From contig NZ_LWEH01000255.1 in NCBI RefSeq assembly GCF_001635455.1, positions 238,991 to 302,990 on the forward strand: DNA of 64,000 bases. The letters are read 5' to 3'. The notes below the pieces were generated by a model. It had not been told where the DNA came from. It ran no database searches and worked only from the letters and a program-made list of their open reading frames with translations. Of the stretch, positions 35,814-44,171 are shown piece after piece. The stretch is from Vibrio sp. HI00D65. Lineage in GTDB: Bacteria; Pseudomonadota; Gammaproteobacteria; Enterobacterales; Vibrionaceae. The translations under genes and the position numbers were made by a program. Each line of letters opens with the position of its first letter. Within the stretch, counting starts at the first letter, position 1.

Positions 35814-37145
35814 ATGACTCACTTAATCGAAATGTTTACCTCCGTATTTGACCAAAGCGCAATCAAGCCTCAGCGGATGGTGATTGCCTTTAGTGGTGGG
35901 GTTGATTCACGAGTGTTGTTGGAGTTAGCTGCGCAATACGCCAATACTCATGGTATCGATTGTCAGGCAATCCATGTCCATCATGGCTTGAGTGATAATG
36001 CGGATCAATGGGCTGAGCAATGCCAAGCGTGTTGTGATGATTTGTCAGTGCCTTTGGCTGTGGAGCGTGTCTCACTGGATGTTCATAGTGGTGAAAGTAT
36101 TGAAAAGCTCGCTCGAGATGCCAGATATAACGCCTTCAAATCTCATCTTCGACAAGGGGATGTGCTGGTTACTGGTCAACACGTCGATGATCAAGTCGAG
36201 ACTTTTCTATTGGCGTTAAAGCGCGGCAGTGGTCCAAAAGGTCTCTCATCGATGGCGAAAGTGATGCCATTTTCAGGTGCTTATATTGTTCGTCCTATGC
36301 TGTCAGTGACCAGAACAGCGATCGAAGCGTTCGCTCGCCGTATGGGGTTAACTTGGGTTGAAGATGAAAGTAATCAGGATGTGCGTTTCGACCGTAACTT
36401 TATTCGCCATCAAGTGACTCCGGTGCTGACCGAGCGTTGGCCCAGTTTTCGAGAGTCTGTCAGTCGCAGCGCTCATCTTTGTGCCGAGCAGGAGATGTTG
36501 CTAGACGAGCTGTTAGCTTCTCATTTGCAACAAGCCCTCGGTGCTGATCAGAGCTTGAGTATTGAGGTGTTATCTGAGCAATCTGCTTTGCTAAGGGCAC
36601 GCTTGTTGAGAATGTGGTTAGGTCATTGCCAGCAAGCAATGCCGAGCCAAAAGCAACTTCAGCTTATCTGGGAGGAAGTGGCGTGTGCTCAGCGTGATGC
36701 TAACCCTAAGCTGGTGTTAAACGGCGTTGAAGTTAGGCGTTTTAATCAAAAACTCTATTTGGTTCGAGAGACTAAAGACCTATCAGGCTGGCAAGGCGAC
36801 GTTTCTCTTGGAGGAAGGTTGCTTCTGCCTGATGGTTTGGGAGATGTCAGCTTGCAAGTGTGGACATCTGAATCCGAACCGGGTCCCCAGGTACAAACGT
36901 TCAGCTTACCAGACCAAAATACGGTATTACGTGTTACTTTTAATCCCGAAGGATTATCGGCGCACCCAGTTGGACGCGGGCATAGCAGGAAGCTCAAGAA
37001 GCTGTTTCAAGAGTACCAAGTGCCTAGCTGGTTGAGGCGCAGAACACCTATATTAATGGATGGTGATCGAGTGATCGCTGTTTTAGGGTTATTCGTAGAT
37101 AAAAACTACGATGGTCAAGATTGTGAAGCGCTTTGGAGCATCTAG
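35814..37145 (+). CDS. tilS: tRNA(Ile)-lysidine synthetase TilS
   Basis: Adds lysine to C34 of the tRNA-Ile2 anticodon so that it reads AUA. The 443 residues carry the PP-loop motif SGGVDS at residues 27-32. GQHVDDQVETFLLALKRGSG follows near residue 121. The middle TilS substrate-binding domain and a C-terminal domain with GRGHSRKLKKLFQEYQVPSW (about residues 382-401) complete the protein. There is no strong ribosome-binding site before the ATG; it is kept for its fit to the family. Placed next to accA, in the same segment as E. coli. Confidence 0.95.
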   Translation: MTHLIEMFTSVFDQSAIKPQRMVIAFSGGVDSRVLLELAAQYANTHGIDCQAIHVHHGLSDNADQWAEQCQACCDDLSVPLAVERVSLDVHSGESIEKLARDARYNAFKSHLRQGDVLVTGQHVDDQVETFLLALKRGSGPKGLSSMAKVMPFSGAYIVRPMLSVTRTAIEAFARRMGLTWVEDESNQDVRFDRNFIRHQVTPVLTERWPSFRESVSRSAHLCAEQEMLLDELLASHLQQALGADQSLSIEVLSEQSALLRARLLRMWLGHCQQAMPSQKQLQLIWEEVACAQRDANPKLVLNGVEVRRFNQKLYLVRETKDLSGWQGDVSLGGRLLLPDGLGDVSLQVWTSESEPGPQVQTFSLPDQNTVLRVTFNPEGLSAHPVGRGHSRKLKKLFQEYQVPSWLRRRTPILMDGDRVIAVLGLFVDKNYDGQDCEALWSI

Positions 37146-37203
37146 AAAAAGTTTGTGTCACAATTCTATGTCATTTTAATAAAAATAATTAATGGAATTT
37201 GCA

Positions 37204-37515
37204 ATGAAGAAAATTACACTAGGATTAGTTCTTGGACTTGGACTACTGAGTGGTAACGCTCTGGCAGGTGATGTTGCTGCAGGACAAGCAAAAGCAGCAG
37301 TGTGCGCGGCTTGTCACGGTGCTGACGGCATCGCAGTGATCCCGGGTTATCCAAACCTTAAAGGTCAAAACGAGCAATACATTGCTTCAGCAATCAACGC
37401 ATATAAGAACGGCCAGCGCACCGGCGGTTTGGCTGCGGTCATGCAGGCTCAAGCTTCAATGCTGAATGATGAAGATATTGCTAATCTAGCTGCTTACTAC
37501 GCAAGCCTTAAGTAA
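37204..37515 (+). CDS. Periplasmic class I cytochrome c (c5/c553-like)
   Basis: A 103-residue precursor. A signal peptide spans about residues 1-21 (LGLVLGLGLLSGNALA), followed by a mature domain of about 82 residues. The haem-binding CAACH is at residues 34-38. A distal Met is likely in the second half (AAVMQAQASM). Such single-haem cytochromes carry electrons in the periplasm to a terminal oxidase or reductase. The start at 37204 is preferred over the ATG four codons upstream because it begins a normal signal peptide (MKKITLG). It is a single gene with its own terminator. Confidence 0.88.
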   Translation: MKKITLGLVLGLGLLSGNALAGDVAAGQAKAAVCAACHGADGIAVIPGYPNLKGQNEQYIASAINAYKNGQRTGGLAAVMQAQASMLNDEDIANLAAYYASLK

Positions 37516-37555
37516 ACCCTTCTTAAATCACAGATAAACAATACGATGAATTTCG

Positions 37556-37585
37556 AGCCAGTGCTTTGAAGCTCTGGCTTTTTTC
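37556..37585 (+). terminator. Rho-independent terminator after the cytochrome c gene
   Basis: AGCCAG-T-GCTT and AAGC-T-CTGGCT pair around TG and are followed by TTTTT. Confidence 0.8.
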
Positions 37586-37644
37586 ATTGAATGTTTACTA
37601 TAGCTATCCGATAATGAGCCATTCGCACAGTTTAAGGGATGAAC

Positions 37645-37983
37645 ATGAAAAAGATTGAAGCCATTATCAAGCCATTCAAACTTGATGATGTACGTGAGGC
37701 GCTTGCAGAAGTGGGCATTACGGGTATGACGGTATCTGAAGTTAAAGGTTTCGGACGCCAAAAGGGTCATACTGAGCTATACCGTGGCGCAGAGTACATG
37801 GTCGACTTTTTGCCTAAAGTTAAGTTAGAGATCGTTGTTACTGATGAAGTAGCAGACCAATGCGTTGATACCATTATCGAGACGGCTCAAACTGGTAAAA
37901 TTGGCGACGGTAAGATCTTCATCACAGACGTTGAACGTGTGGTACGTATTCGTACTGGCGAAGAAGACGAAGACGCCGTATAA
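37645..37983 (+). CDS. glnB: Nitrogen regulatory protein P-II
   Basis: Trimeric signal protein that reports glutamine and 2-oxoglutarate status to adenylyltransferase and NtrB. The 112 residues contain the T-loop with Tyr51, the uridylylation site, in TELYRGAEYMVDF. The C-terminal TGKIGDGKIFITDVERVVRI block (about residues 83-102) is also typical. The absence of a linked amtB gene and the sequence favour GlnB over GlnK. AAGGG seven bases upstream supports ATG 37645 over 37639. GlnD, its modifying enzyme, is encoded at 12.1-14.7 kb in this window. Confidence 0.93.
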   Translation: MKKIEAIIKPFKLDDVREALAEVGITGMTVSEVKGFGRQKGHTELYRGAEYMVDFLPKVKLEIVVTDEVADQCVDTIIETAQTGKIGDGKIFITDVERVVRIRTGEEDEDAV

Positions 37984-37997
37984 AAAACTATTACCTT

Positions 37998-38024
37998 AAA
38001 AGGAGTGTTTATCGCTCCTTTTTC
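37998..38024 (+). terminator. Rho-independent terminator after glnB
   Basis: AAAAGGAG and CTCCTTTTT pair around a short loop (TGTTTATCG). It sits just before the next gene's start region. Confidence 0.8.
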
Positions 38025-38043
38025 ATTTCTGGTAGGGTGCTTT

Positions 38044-38886
38044 ATGTTCAAGAAAACCATCATAGTTATCACATTACTGATAACACTGGCTGTTGTTAGT
38101 TTTCATTTTATTTTCGTAATCCCAAATAAGCCCAATCTTATTACGACTTCTCCAAATACCAGCAATGACATCTACAGTTGCTACCAAAACTCTGAACCTA
38201 AAGCGCTGGATGTGTCTGACGGCTTAAGTCTCACTGTGTGGAATATTTATAAGCAAAACCGAGGTCATTGGCAGATGGAACTCAATAAGCTTACAGCGGG
38301 AAGCGATTTGGTACTGCTACAAGAAGCGAGCATGACGGATGGACTTCTTCAGTGGGTAACGAGTGGTCAATGGGGAAGTACTCGAGTCAATGCGTTTGAG
38401 GCATTTGAAAAAAGTGCAGGTGTGCTCAACCTCGCGACTCATTTGCCTATCGAGGCTTGTGCTTATACTCATGAAGAGCCTTGGTTGCAGTTACCTAAGT
38501 CTGCTCTTTGGTCACGTTACAAGTTGAGTAATGGGGAAGAGTTGGCGGTGATCAACATTCACGCCGTGAACTTTACCTTTGGTACCGAAGATTATGAAGC
38601 TCAGCTTAAGAGTTTGACTAACAACCTAAAAAAGTACCGAGGACCTGTCATTTTTGCCGGTGACTTTAACAGCTGGAGTGAGGCTCGATTTACCGTATTA
38701 AAAGAAGCATTGGAAAAGGTAGGCTTGGCTGAGGTCGCTTTTGAGCCGGATAATCGCACTCAGTTCATAACGGGGCTAGTGCTAGACCATGTGTTTTATC
38801 GTGGGCTAGAGTTAGAAAAAGCAAAAGCGCCCATAACGGACGCTTCTGATCATAATCCAATGTTAGTCACTTTTAAGACTAAATAG
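38044..38886 (+). CDS. Endonuclease/exonuclease/phosphatase family protein with membrane anchor
   Basis: A 280-residue protein with an N-terminal hydrophobic segment (about residues 5-24, IIVITLLITLAVVSFHFIFV) that anchors or exports it. The EEP (DNase I-like) fold follows. LSLTVWNIYKQNRG (about residue 63) opens the fold. LLQEASM holds the catalytic Glu, NIHAVNF and FAGDFNSWSE (about residue 205) follow, and DHVFYRG and ASDHNPMLVTF close it. Its substrate is unknown; E. coli YafD is a similar protein of the same neighbourhood (near dnaQ/mltD). The longer open frame begins inside the glnB terminator, so the ATG at 38044 is preferred. Confidence 0.82.
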   Translation: MFKKTIIVITLLITLAVVSFHFIFVIPNKPNLITTSPNTSNDIYSCYQNSEPKALDVSDGLSLTVWNIYKQNRGHWQMELNKLTAGSDLVLLQEASMTDGLLQWVTSGQWGSTRVNAFEAFEKSAGVLNLATHLPIEACAYTHEEPWLQLPKSALWSRYKLSNGEELAVINIHAVNFTFGTEDYEAQLKSLTNNLKKYRGPVIFAGDFNSWSEARFTVLKEALEKVGLAEVAFEPDNRTQFITGLVLDHVFYRGLELEKAKAPITDASDHNPMLVTFKTK

Positions 38887-38914
38887 CGTAAAGATAAGAC
38901 TCGGTAACGGTTAT

Positions 38915-39601
38915 CTACGAAACTAAAATGTAGATAGCCCAGATTAGGTAATAGCCAATCCACGGTAAACCTGAAATCACCAGTGCTTGTCCACGCTCAA
39001 ACTCTGTCCACGTTAATACAGCAGCGTAACCAAGTACGATGTACCATGGCAGTAGCAGTGGTAATGAGCTAGCAAATTGTGACCAATCACTGTTAAGCGG
39101 TAACTTGATTAAGCCGTTTAAGCTGTTCAAGTCAGCGGCGTAGTTCATCACATGACCATGCTTTAGGATTAGACTTGCGTAGCTAGCAATGTCACCTAAA
39201 ACTGCAGGGAAGATGATAACTGATGCTGCTGCAAACCATCGCCAAAAGCTATGCTGATGTTGGCTTGGTTTGGTTGCAAGGTTAAACCACAATGCTAAAA
39301 GAACGATAGTGAGCGTGCGGCTAAACACATCGCTAATAATTTCACTGGCAAGTAGGGTATTACTATCAAGTAACGCCAACTGGTCTGGGTTTGTTTGAGC
39401 TAATTGCTTCGATAGCTCTGCACTTAACCAAGCAAAATCTACATTCGAAAAATAAGCACCCCAAAATAAAAATGGGCTAAGCATCAATACGACGTAGGGT
39501 TGCCATCCCCAAGCACTTCGTTGATAAAGCGCTAAGAAACAAGCTGTTGGTGAACGGAATATATCCAACAGCATGACGAGTGGGTTACTTGACGGGTTCA
39601 T
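38915..39601 (-). CDS. Yip1-like multi-pass inner-membrane protein
   Basis: A 228-residue protein with five or six hydrophobic segments (for example WGWQPYVVLMLSPFLFWGAY near residue 31 and WRWFAAASVIIFPAVLGDIA near residue 120). The opening MLLDIFRSPTACFLALYQRS is typical of the Yip1 domain family in bacteria. The function is unknown. Its ATG overlaps the mltD stop by four bases (39598-39601), so it is translated with mltD, which hints at a cell-envelope role. Confidence 0.7.
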   Translation of the reverse strand: MNPSSNPLVMLLDIFRSPTACFLALYQRSAWGWQPYVVLMLSPFLFWGAYFSNVDFAWLSAELSKQLAQTNPDQLALLDSNTLLASEIISDVFSRTLTIVLLALWFNLATKPSQHQHSFWRWFAAASVIIFPAVLGDIASYASLILKHGHVMNYAADLNSLNGLIKLPLNSDWSQFASSLPLLLPWYIVLGYAAVLTWTEFERGQALVISGLPWIGYYLIWAIYILVS

Positions 39602-41166
39602 ACACTTACCTTAGTTACATCAACATACAGCTTAAGCTTTTGTCCTGGCTGTAAGTATTTCTGGTTCTGCAAAGTGTTCCATTTTACAACATCTGAACCC
39701 TTTACCTTGAACTTTGATGCAATACCGCTGACTGTGTCACCTGATCTTACGTTATAGAAAATGGTACGGATGATGGCGCCATCAGAACCGTTCTTCCAGA
39801 TGACCAGTTCTTGACCAATTCGTAAGGTGTCACGTGGTCCCATGCCATTCCACTTCGCAAGCGACTGGTGAGATACCTTGTTGGTGCGAGCAATGGTCCA
39901 CAAGCTGTCGCCGCTTTTTACTTTGTGGGTCAGCTTGTATTGACCGCGACTCTTTGACTGTGTGCTTGCTAGGCGGTTTGAAGCGCTGAGAGCGTATGCC
40001 TTATCATCTTTGGTCGAAGTAGGAATCAGTAGGTGCTGACCGATACGAATGTTGTTATTGGTCAAACCATTGGCAGTGCGGATCACCTTGCTGGTGGTGT
40101 TGTATTTGCTTGCCAGTACGCTGATGCTGTCACCAGACTTAACCTTGTAACGAACCAGCTTCATTCCTTTGCCTTTATTGGCCGCTACTTCTTTGTTGAA
40201 TTTTTCAACTGCGTCTAGAGGAAGTAATAGCTTCTGATGCTTTTCTGGTGCTGTCGCCCACTGATTATATGCAGGGTTATAGCCTTGAAGCTCTTTTACT
40301 GGAATGCCTGCGTAGTTGGCAGCAATAGCCAAATCCAGTTGCTCTTCTGGGTTAACCAGAGTCAGCACAGGCTTGTTTGGGATTGCAGGTATATCAATGC
40401 CGTACTTTTCATGGTTGGCAATTACGTCTGCCAGTGCCAGTAGTTTAGGTACGTAGCTACTGGTCTCTTTCGGCAGATCCAGTGAGAAGAAGTCGATTGG
40501 TTTGCCTAGCTTCTTATTCTGACGGATTGCGCTGTTCACACGACCACCGCCACTGTTGTATGCCGCGATTGCGTGTTGCCAGTCACCGTCAAAACGTCTG
40601 TTTAGGTCGCTTAGAAAATCTAACGCAGCATCGGTTGAAGCGGCAACATCTCGGCGCCCGTCGTACCAGAAGTTCTGCTCAAGTCCGTAGTCTTTACCTG
40701 TGCCTGCGAGGAATTGCCATAGGCCAGCAGCACTGCCGTGAGAGTAGGCAAATGCGTCGAATGAGCTTTCAACAACCGGCAGCAGTGCCAGTTCTAAAGG
40801 TAGTTCTCTTTCTTCGATCTTGGTAGTGATCAAGTAAAGGAAAGGTTCAGCTCGCTTGGAGACTGTTTTTAGATGACTAGGGTGTTTTAAATACCAAGTT
40901 CGGTAGTAGTCGACCTTCTTTTGGTCTGGTACTTCCATTTCAAGTTGCATCGCAATACGTTTCCAAACATCTTCTTGTGCTTGTGGAGTGACGACAGGTG
41001 CTTCAACTTTTTGTTCTTCTTTGGTCGCTTCAGATGAAACGTTCGCTTGAGAAACTTCTGTAGGAGATGTGTTAGTTTGCTCGGAAGCTTGGTCTGGATT
41101 CTCTGACTGAGTTAATTGGCAACCAGATAGTAGTAATACCAAAGCCCAGCTGTACTTAACTCGCAT
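39598..41166 (-). CDS. mltD: Membrane-bound lytic murein transglycosylase D with three LysM domains
   Basis: Cleaves peptidoglycan glycan strands to 1,6-anhydro ends. The 522 residues start with a lipoprotein signal (lipobox LLSGC, Cys16). The SLT/GH23 domain carries the catalytic Glu133 in LPVVESSFDAFAYSHGSAAG and the following GLWQF. Three LysM modules for peptidoglycan binding start near residues 343 (KVKSGDSISVLASKYN), 415 (KVKSGDSLWTIARTN) and 473 (NVRSGDTVSGIASKF). E. coli MltD is 452 residues long. The gene lies beside gloB in both genomes. The Yip1-like gene overlaps its end by four bases. Confidence 0.96.
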   Translation of the reverse strand: MRVKYSWALVLLLSGCQLTQSENPDQASEQTNTSPTEVSQANVSSEATKEEQKVEAPVVTPQAQEDVWKRIAMQLEMEVPDQKKVDYYRTWYLKHPSHLKTVSKRAEPFLYLITTKIEERELPLELALLPVVESSFDAFAYSHGSAAGLWQFLAGTGKDYGLEQNFWYDGRRDVAASTDAALDFLSDLNRRFDGDWQHAIAAYNSGGGRVNSAIRQNKKLGKPIDFFSLDLPKETSSYVPKLLALADVIANHEKYGIDIPAIPNKPVLTLVNPEEQLDLAIAANYAGIPVKELQGYNPAYNQWATAPEKHQKLLLPLDAVEKFNKEVAANKGKGMKLVRYKVKSGDSISVLASKYNTTSKVIRTANGLTNNNIRIGQHLLIPTSTKDDKAYALSASNRLASTQSKSRGQYKLTHKVKSGDSLWTIARTNKVSHQSLAKWNGMGPRDTLRIGQELVIWKNGSDGAIIRTIFYNVRSGDTVSGIASKFKVKGSDVVKWNTLQNQKYLQPGQKLKLYVDVTKVSV

Positions 41167-41236
41167 GTTACAGCCTTTTTAATAAACGGCCGATGATAAT
41201 ACTTGCCACTCCCTATAAGTGACAAGTCTGTATTTG

Positions 41237-41995
41237 TTAAAATTCGTTCTTCCAAGCACGTAAAGCGGTAAATACTGACAAAGGATCGGTCTGTTCCGTG
41301 CGGTTAGATACTGATTTCACTACACTTGGTTCGGTGTAGCGCAAGAAAGGGTTCACAAACTTCTCTTGTCTCAAATTTGTGGGAATGGTCGACTTGTTTT
41401 GTGCGCGAAGTCGGTTAACCTGGTCGCGATATTGCTGCAAATGGGGGTTATCTGGCTCAACAGCAAGTGCGAAAGCGATATTGGCTGCTGTGTACTCATG
41501 TGCACAGTAGACCTCGGTTTCTTGAGGAAGCGCCGTAATCTTATTTAATGCATCAAACATCTGTTGCGGAGTGCCTTCCATGATACGACCACAGCCCGCA
41601 GAGAACAGTACATCGCCACAGAATAGCTTTGCATCACCAACGTAACCGATATGGCCCGCCGTGTGACCGCTTAGCCCAAGAACCAAGAATACTTCGCCAA
41701 ATAACTCCAGCTGGTCTCCGTCATCCACGGGATGTGTCAATGTTGGGATAGGCTCATTCTTCGGGCCCACCACGTCAACTCCTGGGAATTGTCTAACTAA
41801 CTCTGGAACGCCACCAATGTGATCGTGGTGGTGGTGTGTAATCAAGATTGCATCTAAAGTTAGCTCATGGTGTGCTAAGTACTCTAATACTGGAGCCGCA
41901 TCGCCGGGGTCGACGACAGCACAACGACGATCGCTATTTTCAATCAGCCAGATGTAATTGTCGTTAAATGCAGGTATGCTTTTGATATGTAACAT
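41237..41995 (-). CDS. gloB: Hydroxyacylglutathione hydrolase (glyoxalase II)
   Basis: Hydrolyses S-D-lactoylglutathione to lactate and glutathione, the second step of methylglyoxal detoxification. The 252 residues are a metallo-beta-lactamase fold with the binuclear metal motif THHHHDH at residues 53-59. Further ligands lie in LSGHTAGHIGY and CGDVLFSAGCGR, then CAHEYTAANIAFA (about residue 168). The C-terminal glutathione-binding domain follows (NPFLRY). The start at 41995 (MLHIKSIPAFNDNYIWLIEN) is the family start; the open frame upstream would reach into the methyltransferase gene. Confidence 0.96.
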   Translation of the reverse strand: MLHIKSIPAFNDNYIWLIENSDRRCAVVDPGDAAPVLEYLAHHELTLDAILITHHHHDHIGGVPELVRQFPGVDVVGPKNEPIPTLTHPVDDGDQLELFGEVFLVLGLSGHTAGHIGYVGDAKLFCGDVLFSAGCGRIMEGTPQQMFDALNKITALPQETEVYCAHEYTAANIAFALAVEPDNPHLQQYRDQVNRLRAQNKSTIPTNLRQEKFVNPFLRYTEPSVVKSVSNRTEQTDPLSVFTALRAWKNEF

Positions 41996-42048
41996 TATTG
42001 GTTCTCCAGTCACTTTTAGTGCGACAGAATAAGTGAGACAGATTATTG

Positions 42049-42834
42049 ATGAAGCCAGCACGTAGCAGAAAGAAGTTTGAGCGTCCTTACACTTGGGCAC
42101 AATTGCACAATGGGGACTGGTTGAGAGAATCAATTCAAACTCGACTCGATGAGTGGTTCCCAAAGTTATTTGGTTACCATATGCTCAAGCTCGGCGGTCT
42201 CAGCAGTGAGATTTCTAGCTGCACATGTAACATTCAACATCAAGTAAACCTAGATATCCAGAACCCATTACATAATGTGATAGCGGATGGCTATAATTTG
42301 CCCTTTTTGGAGAAAAGTTTTGATGTTGTGGTACTTAGTCATCAATTAGATTATAGCAACGACCCACATCGGTTATTAAGAGAAGTCGACCGAGTGATGA
42401 TGGACGATGGCTATATTATCATCACTGGCTTTAACCCATTCAGTGTCATTGGGCTTGCCAGCTTAATGCCTTGGCGTAAGAACAGTTTACCGTGGAGTGG
42501 GCGAATGTATACGCCAAGTCGTGTAAAAGACTGGTTGGGCGTTCTGAACTATGAAGTGATTCATTGTGATACTTATGCATTGTTCCCGATGAGTAAGTAT
42601 CAAGCGATGTGGACTTGGCTTGAGAACGCATTAGGCGGCTGTGCCTCGTTTGCTGGAAGCCAATATTTTATCGTTGCTCGCAAGCGTACTTATCCACTCA
42701 AGCCTATTAAGCCACACTGGCACCTCAAACGACGCTTCTCTCCGGTTGGTGCTAGCTTTAGGACCGATACTCGCTGCACGTTGCATTCCATTCGAGCGCT
42801 GCGCCCGCTAAAAACAGCAAAAGCCGACTCGTAG
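42049..42834 (+). CDS. Class I SAM-dependent methyltransferase (YafS-like)
   Basis: A 261-residue protein related to E. coli YafS, which lies between gloB and rnhA in the same way. The SAM-binding fold is visible but partly degenerate. MLKLGGLSSEISS occupies motif I, LPFLEKSFDVVVLSHQLDYS (about residues 85-104) is the methyltransferase_11 middle block, and REVDRVMMDDGYIIITGFNP follows. The C-terminal tail is basic (KPHWHLKRRFSP). The substrate is unknown. A TTG directly before the ATG is an alternative start. The stop codon lies inside a bidirectional terminator. Confidence 0.82.
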   Translation: MKPARSRKKFERPYTWAQLHNGDWLRESIQTRLDEWFPKLFGYHMLKLGGLSSEISSCTCNIQHQVNLDIQNPLHNVIADGYNLPFLEKSFDVVVLSHQLDYSNDPHRLLREVDRVMMDDGYIIITGFNPFSVIGLASLMPWRKNSLPWSGRMYTPSRVKDWLGVLNYEVIHCDTYALFPMSKYQAMWTWLENALGGCASFAGSQYFIVARKRTYPLKPIKPHWHLKRRFSPVGASFRTDTRCTLHSIRALRPLKTAKADS

Positions 42835-42845
42835 TCGGCTTTTGC
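42817..42845. terminator. Bidirectional terminator between the methyltransferase gene and rnhA
   Basis: GCAAAAGCCGACT and AGTCGGCTTTTGC form a perfect 13-bp stem with loop CGT. It overlaps the stop codon of the plus-strand gene and lies 29 bases after the rnhA stop on the other strand. Confidence 0.85.
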
Positions 42846-42873
42846 TATCGGATATCCTTATCCGCTCCCAATA

Positions 42874-43338
42874 TCAGCTTGGCTGATAGCCCGTGTCTTC
42901 CTGGGTTGGGCTTTCTGCGGCGGTACGAGCTAGCTCATCACACATCTCATTCTCTCGGTGACCTGCGTGTCCTTTCACCCAACGCCAATCTACTGTGTGA
43001 CGTGCTGTCTCTTTATCGAGCTTTTGCCAAAGATCGGCATTTTTCACCGGCTTTTTGTCGGCGGTTTTCCAGTCGCGCTTTTTCCAGTTATGTATCCACT
43101 GCGTAATGCCCTGACGAACATATTGGCTATCGGTAGTCAGAATCACCGAGCACGGCTCTTTGAGGGTTTGTAGTGCAACAACAGCAGCGAGCATTTCCAT
43201 GCGGTTGTTGGTCGTTAGGGTATAGCCCTGCGCGAGCGTCTTCTCTACTTTCTTGTAGCGAAGTACGATGCCATAGCCGCCAGGCCCTGGATTGCCTAAA
43301 CAAGAACCGTCAGTGAAAATTTCAACTTGTTTCGTCAT
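42874..43338 (-). CDS. rnhA: Ribonuclease HI
   Basis: Degrades RNA in RNA-DNA hybrids. The 154 residues equal the E. coli length. The catalytic set is Asp10 in EIFTDGSCLGNPGPGGYG, a Glu in TTNNRMEMLAAVVAL (about residue 48), an Asp in TTDSQYVRQGITQWI (about residue 70) and the late Asp in ENEMCDELAR (about residue 134). The basic WxxxxWKTADKKPVKNADLW handle is present. It is divergent from dnaQ with 56 bases between, the classical rnhA-dnaQ arrangement. Confidence 0.98.
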   Translation of the reverse strand: MTKQVEIFTDGSCLGNPGPGGYGIVLRYKKVEKTLAQGYTLTTNNRMEMLAAVVALQTLKEPCSVILTTDSQYVRQGITQWIHNWKKRDWKTADKKPVKNADLWQKLDKETARHTVDWRWVKGHAGHRENEMCDELARTAAESPTQEDTGYQPS

Positions 43339-43394
43339 GATTTGATACTATTACCTCAAGCACATTATCGGCATAGTCTGACACAGTTATCCTT

Positions 43395-44162
43395 ATGAAT
43401 ACCAGTAGCACTCCAGAACAAACCGCGAACGAAAAAAACAGTTCGAATGAAAACAAGCGTATCGTCGTACTCGATACCGAAACAACCGGTATGAATACCG
43501 AAGGTGGTCCTCATTACATGGGTCACCGCATCGTAGAGATCGGTGCCGTAGAGATCATCAACCGTAAGTTAACTGGGCGCCACTTTCACGTTTACATCAA
43601 GCCAGATCGCGCTATTCAAGAAGAGGCGATTGGCGTTCATGGTATCACTGATGAATTCTTGGTTGATAAGCCTGAATACCAAGACATCCATAAAGAGTTT
43701 CTCGACTTCATCAAAGGCGCTGAGCTGGTGGCTCACAACGCGCCCTTCGATACAGGCTTCATGGACTATGAGTTTGAGAAACTGGATCCTACGATCGGTA
43801 AGACAAACGATTACTGTAAAGTTACCGATACCCTGGACATGGCGAAAAAGATATTCCCGGGTAAAAGAAACAACCTAGATATCTTATGTGAACGTTATGG
43901 CATCGATAACTCGCACCGTACTCTCCACGGCGCTTTGCTCGATGCGGAGATCCTAGCTGACGTCTATTTATTGATGACGGGGGGACAAACGTCACTGCAA
44001 TTTAACGCTGGTCAGCAAGAAGGTGGCGTAGAAAGTATCCGAAGAGTAGAAAGTGGTCGAAAATCCCTAAAGGTTTTACGAGCAACGGCCGATGAAGTAG
44101 AAGCGCATCAAAGTCGTTTAGATCTCGTCGAGAAAAGTGGAAGCTGCCTCTGGCGTCAGTAG
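43395..44162 (+). CDS. dnaQ: DNA polymerase III epsilon subunit (3'-5' proofreading exonuclease)
   Basis: Proofreading subunit of the polymerase III core. The 255 residues start with a poorly conserved Asn/Glu-rich tail. Exo I follows as RIVVLDTETTGMN (Asp27, Glu29), Exo II as VAHNAPFDTGFMDYEFE (about residue 118) and Exo III as HRTLHGALLDAEILADVYLL (about residues 176-195). The sequence QTSLQF near residue 201 fits the clamp-binding motif. The C-terminal segment that binds DnaE ends SCLWRQ. Nine bases later a TIGR03503-like gene begins, so the two are probably co-transcribed. Confidence 0.97.
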   Translation: MNTSSTPEQTANEKNSSNENKRIVVLDTETTGMNTEGGPHYMGHRIVEIGAVEIINRKLTGRHFHVYIKPDRAIQEEAIGVHGITDEFLVDKPEYQDIHKEFLDFIKGAELVAHNAPFDTGFMDYEFEKLDPTIGKTNDYCKVTDTLDMAKKIFPGKRNNLDILCERYGIDNSHRTLHGALLDAEILADVYLLMTGGQTSLQFNAGQQEGGVESIRRVESGRKSLKVLRATADEVEAHQSRLDLVEKSGSCLWRQ

Positions 44163-44171
44163 GGAGAAAGT

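Noticed and set aside
41996..42163. N-terminal extension of gloB
   Set aside because: It would overlap the divergent methyltransferase gene; family start MLHIKSIP is clear.
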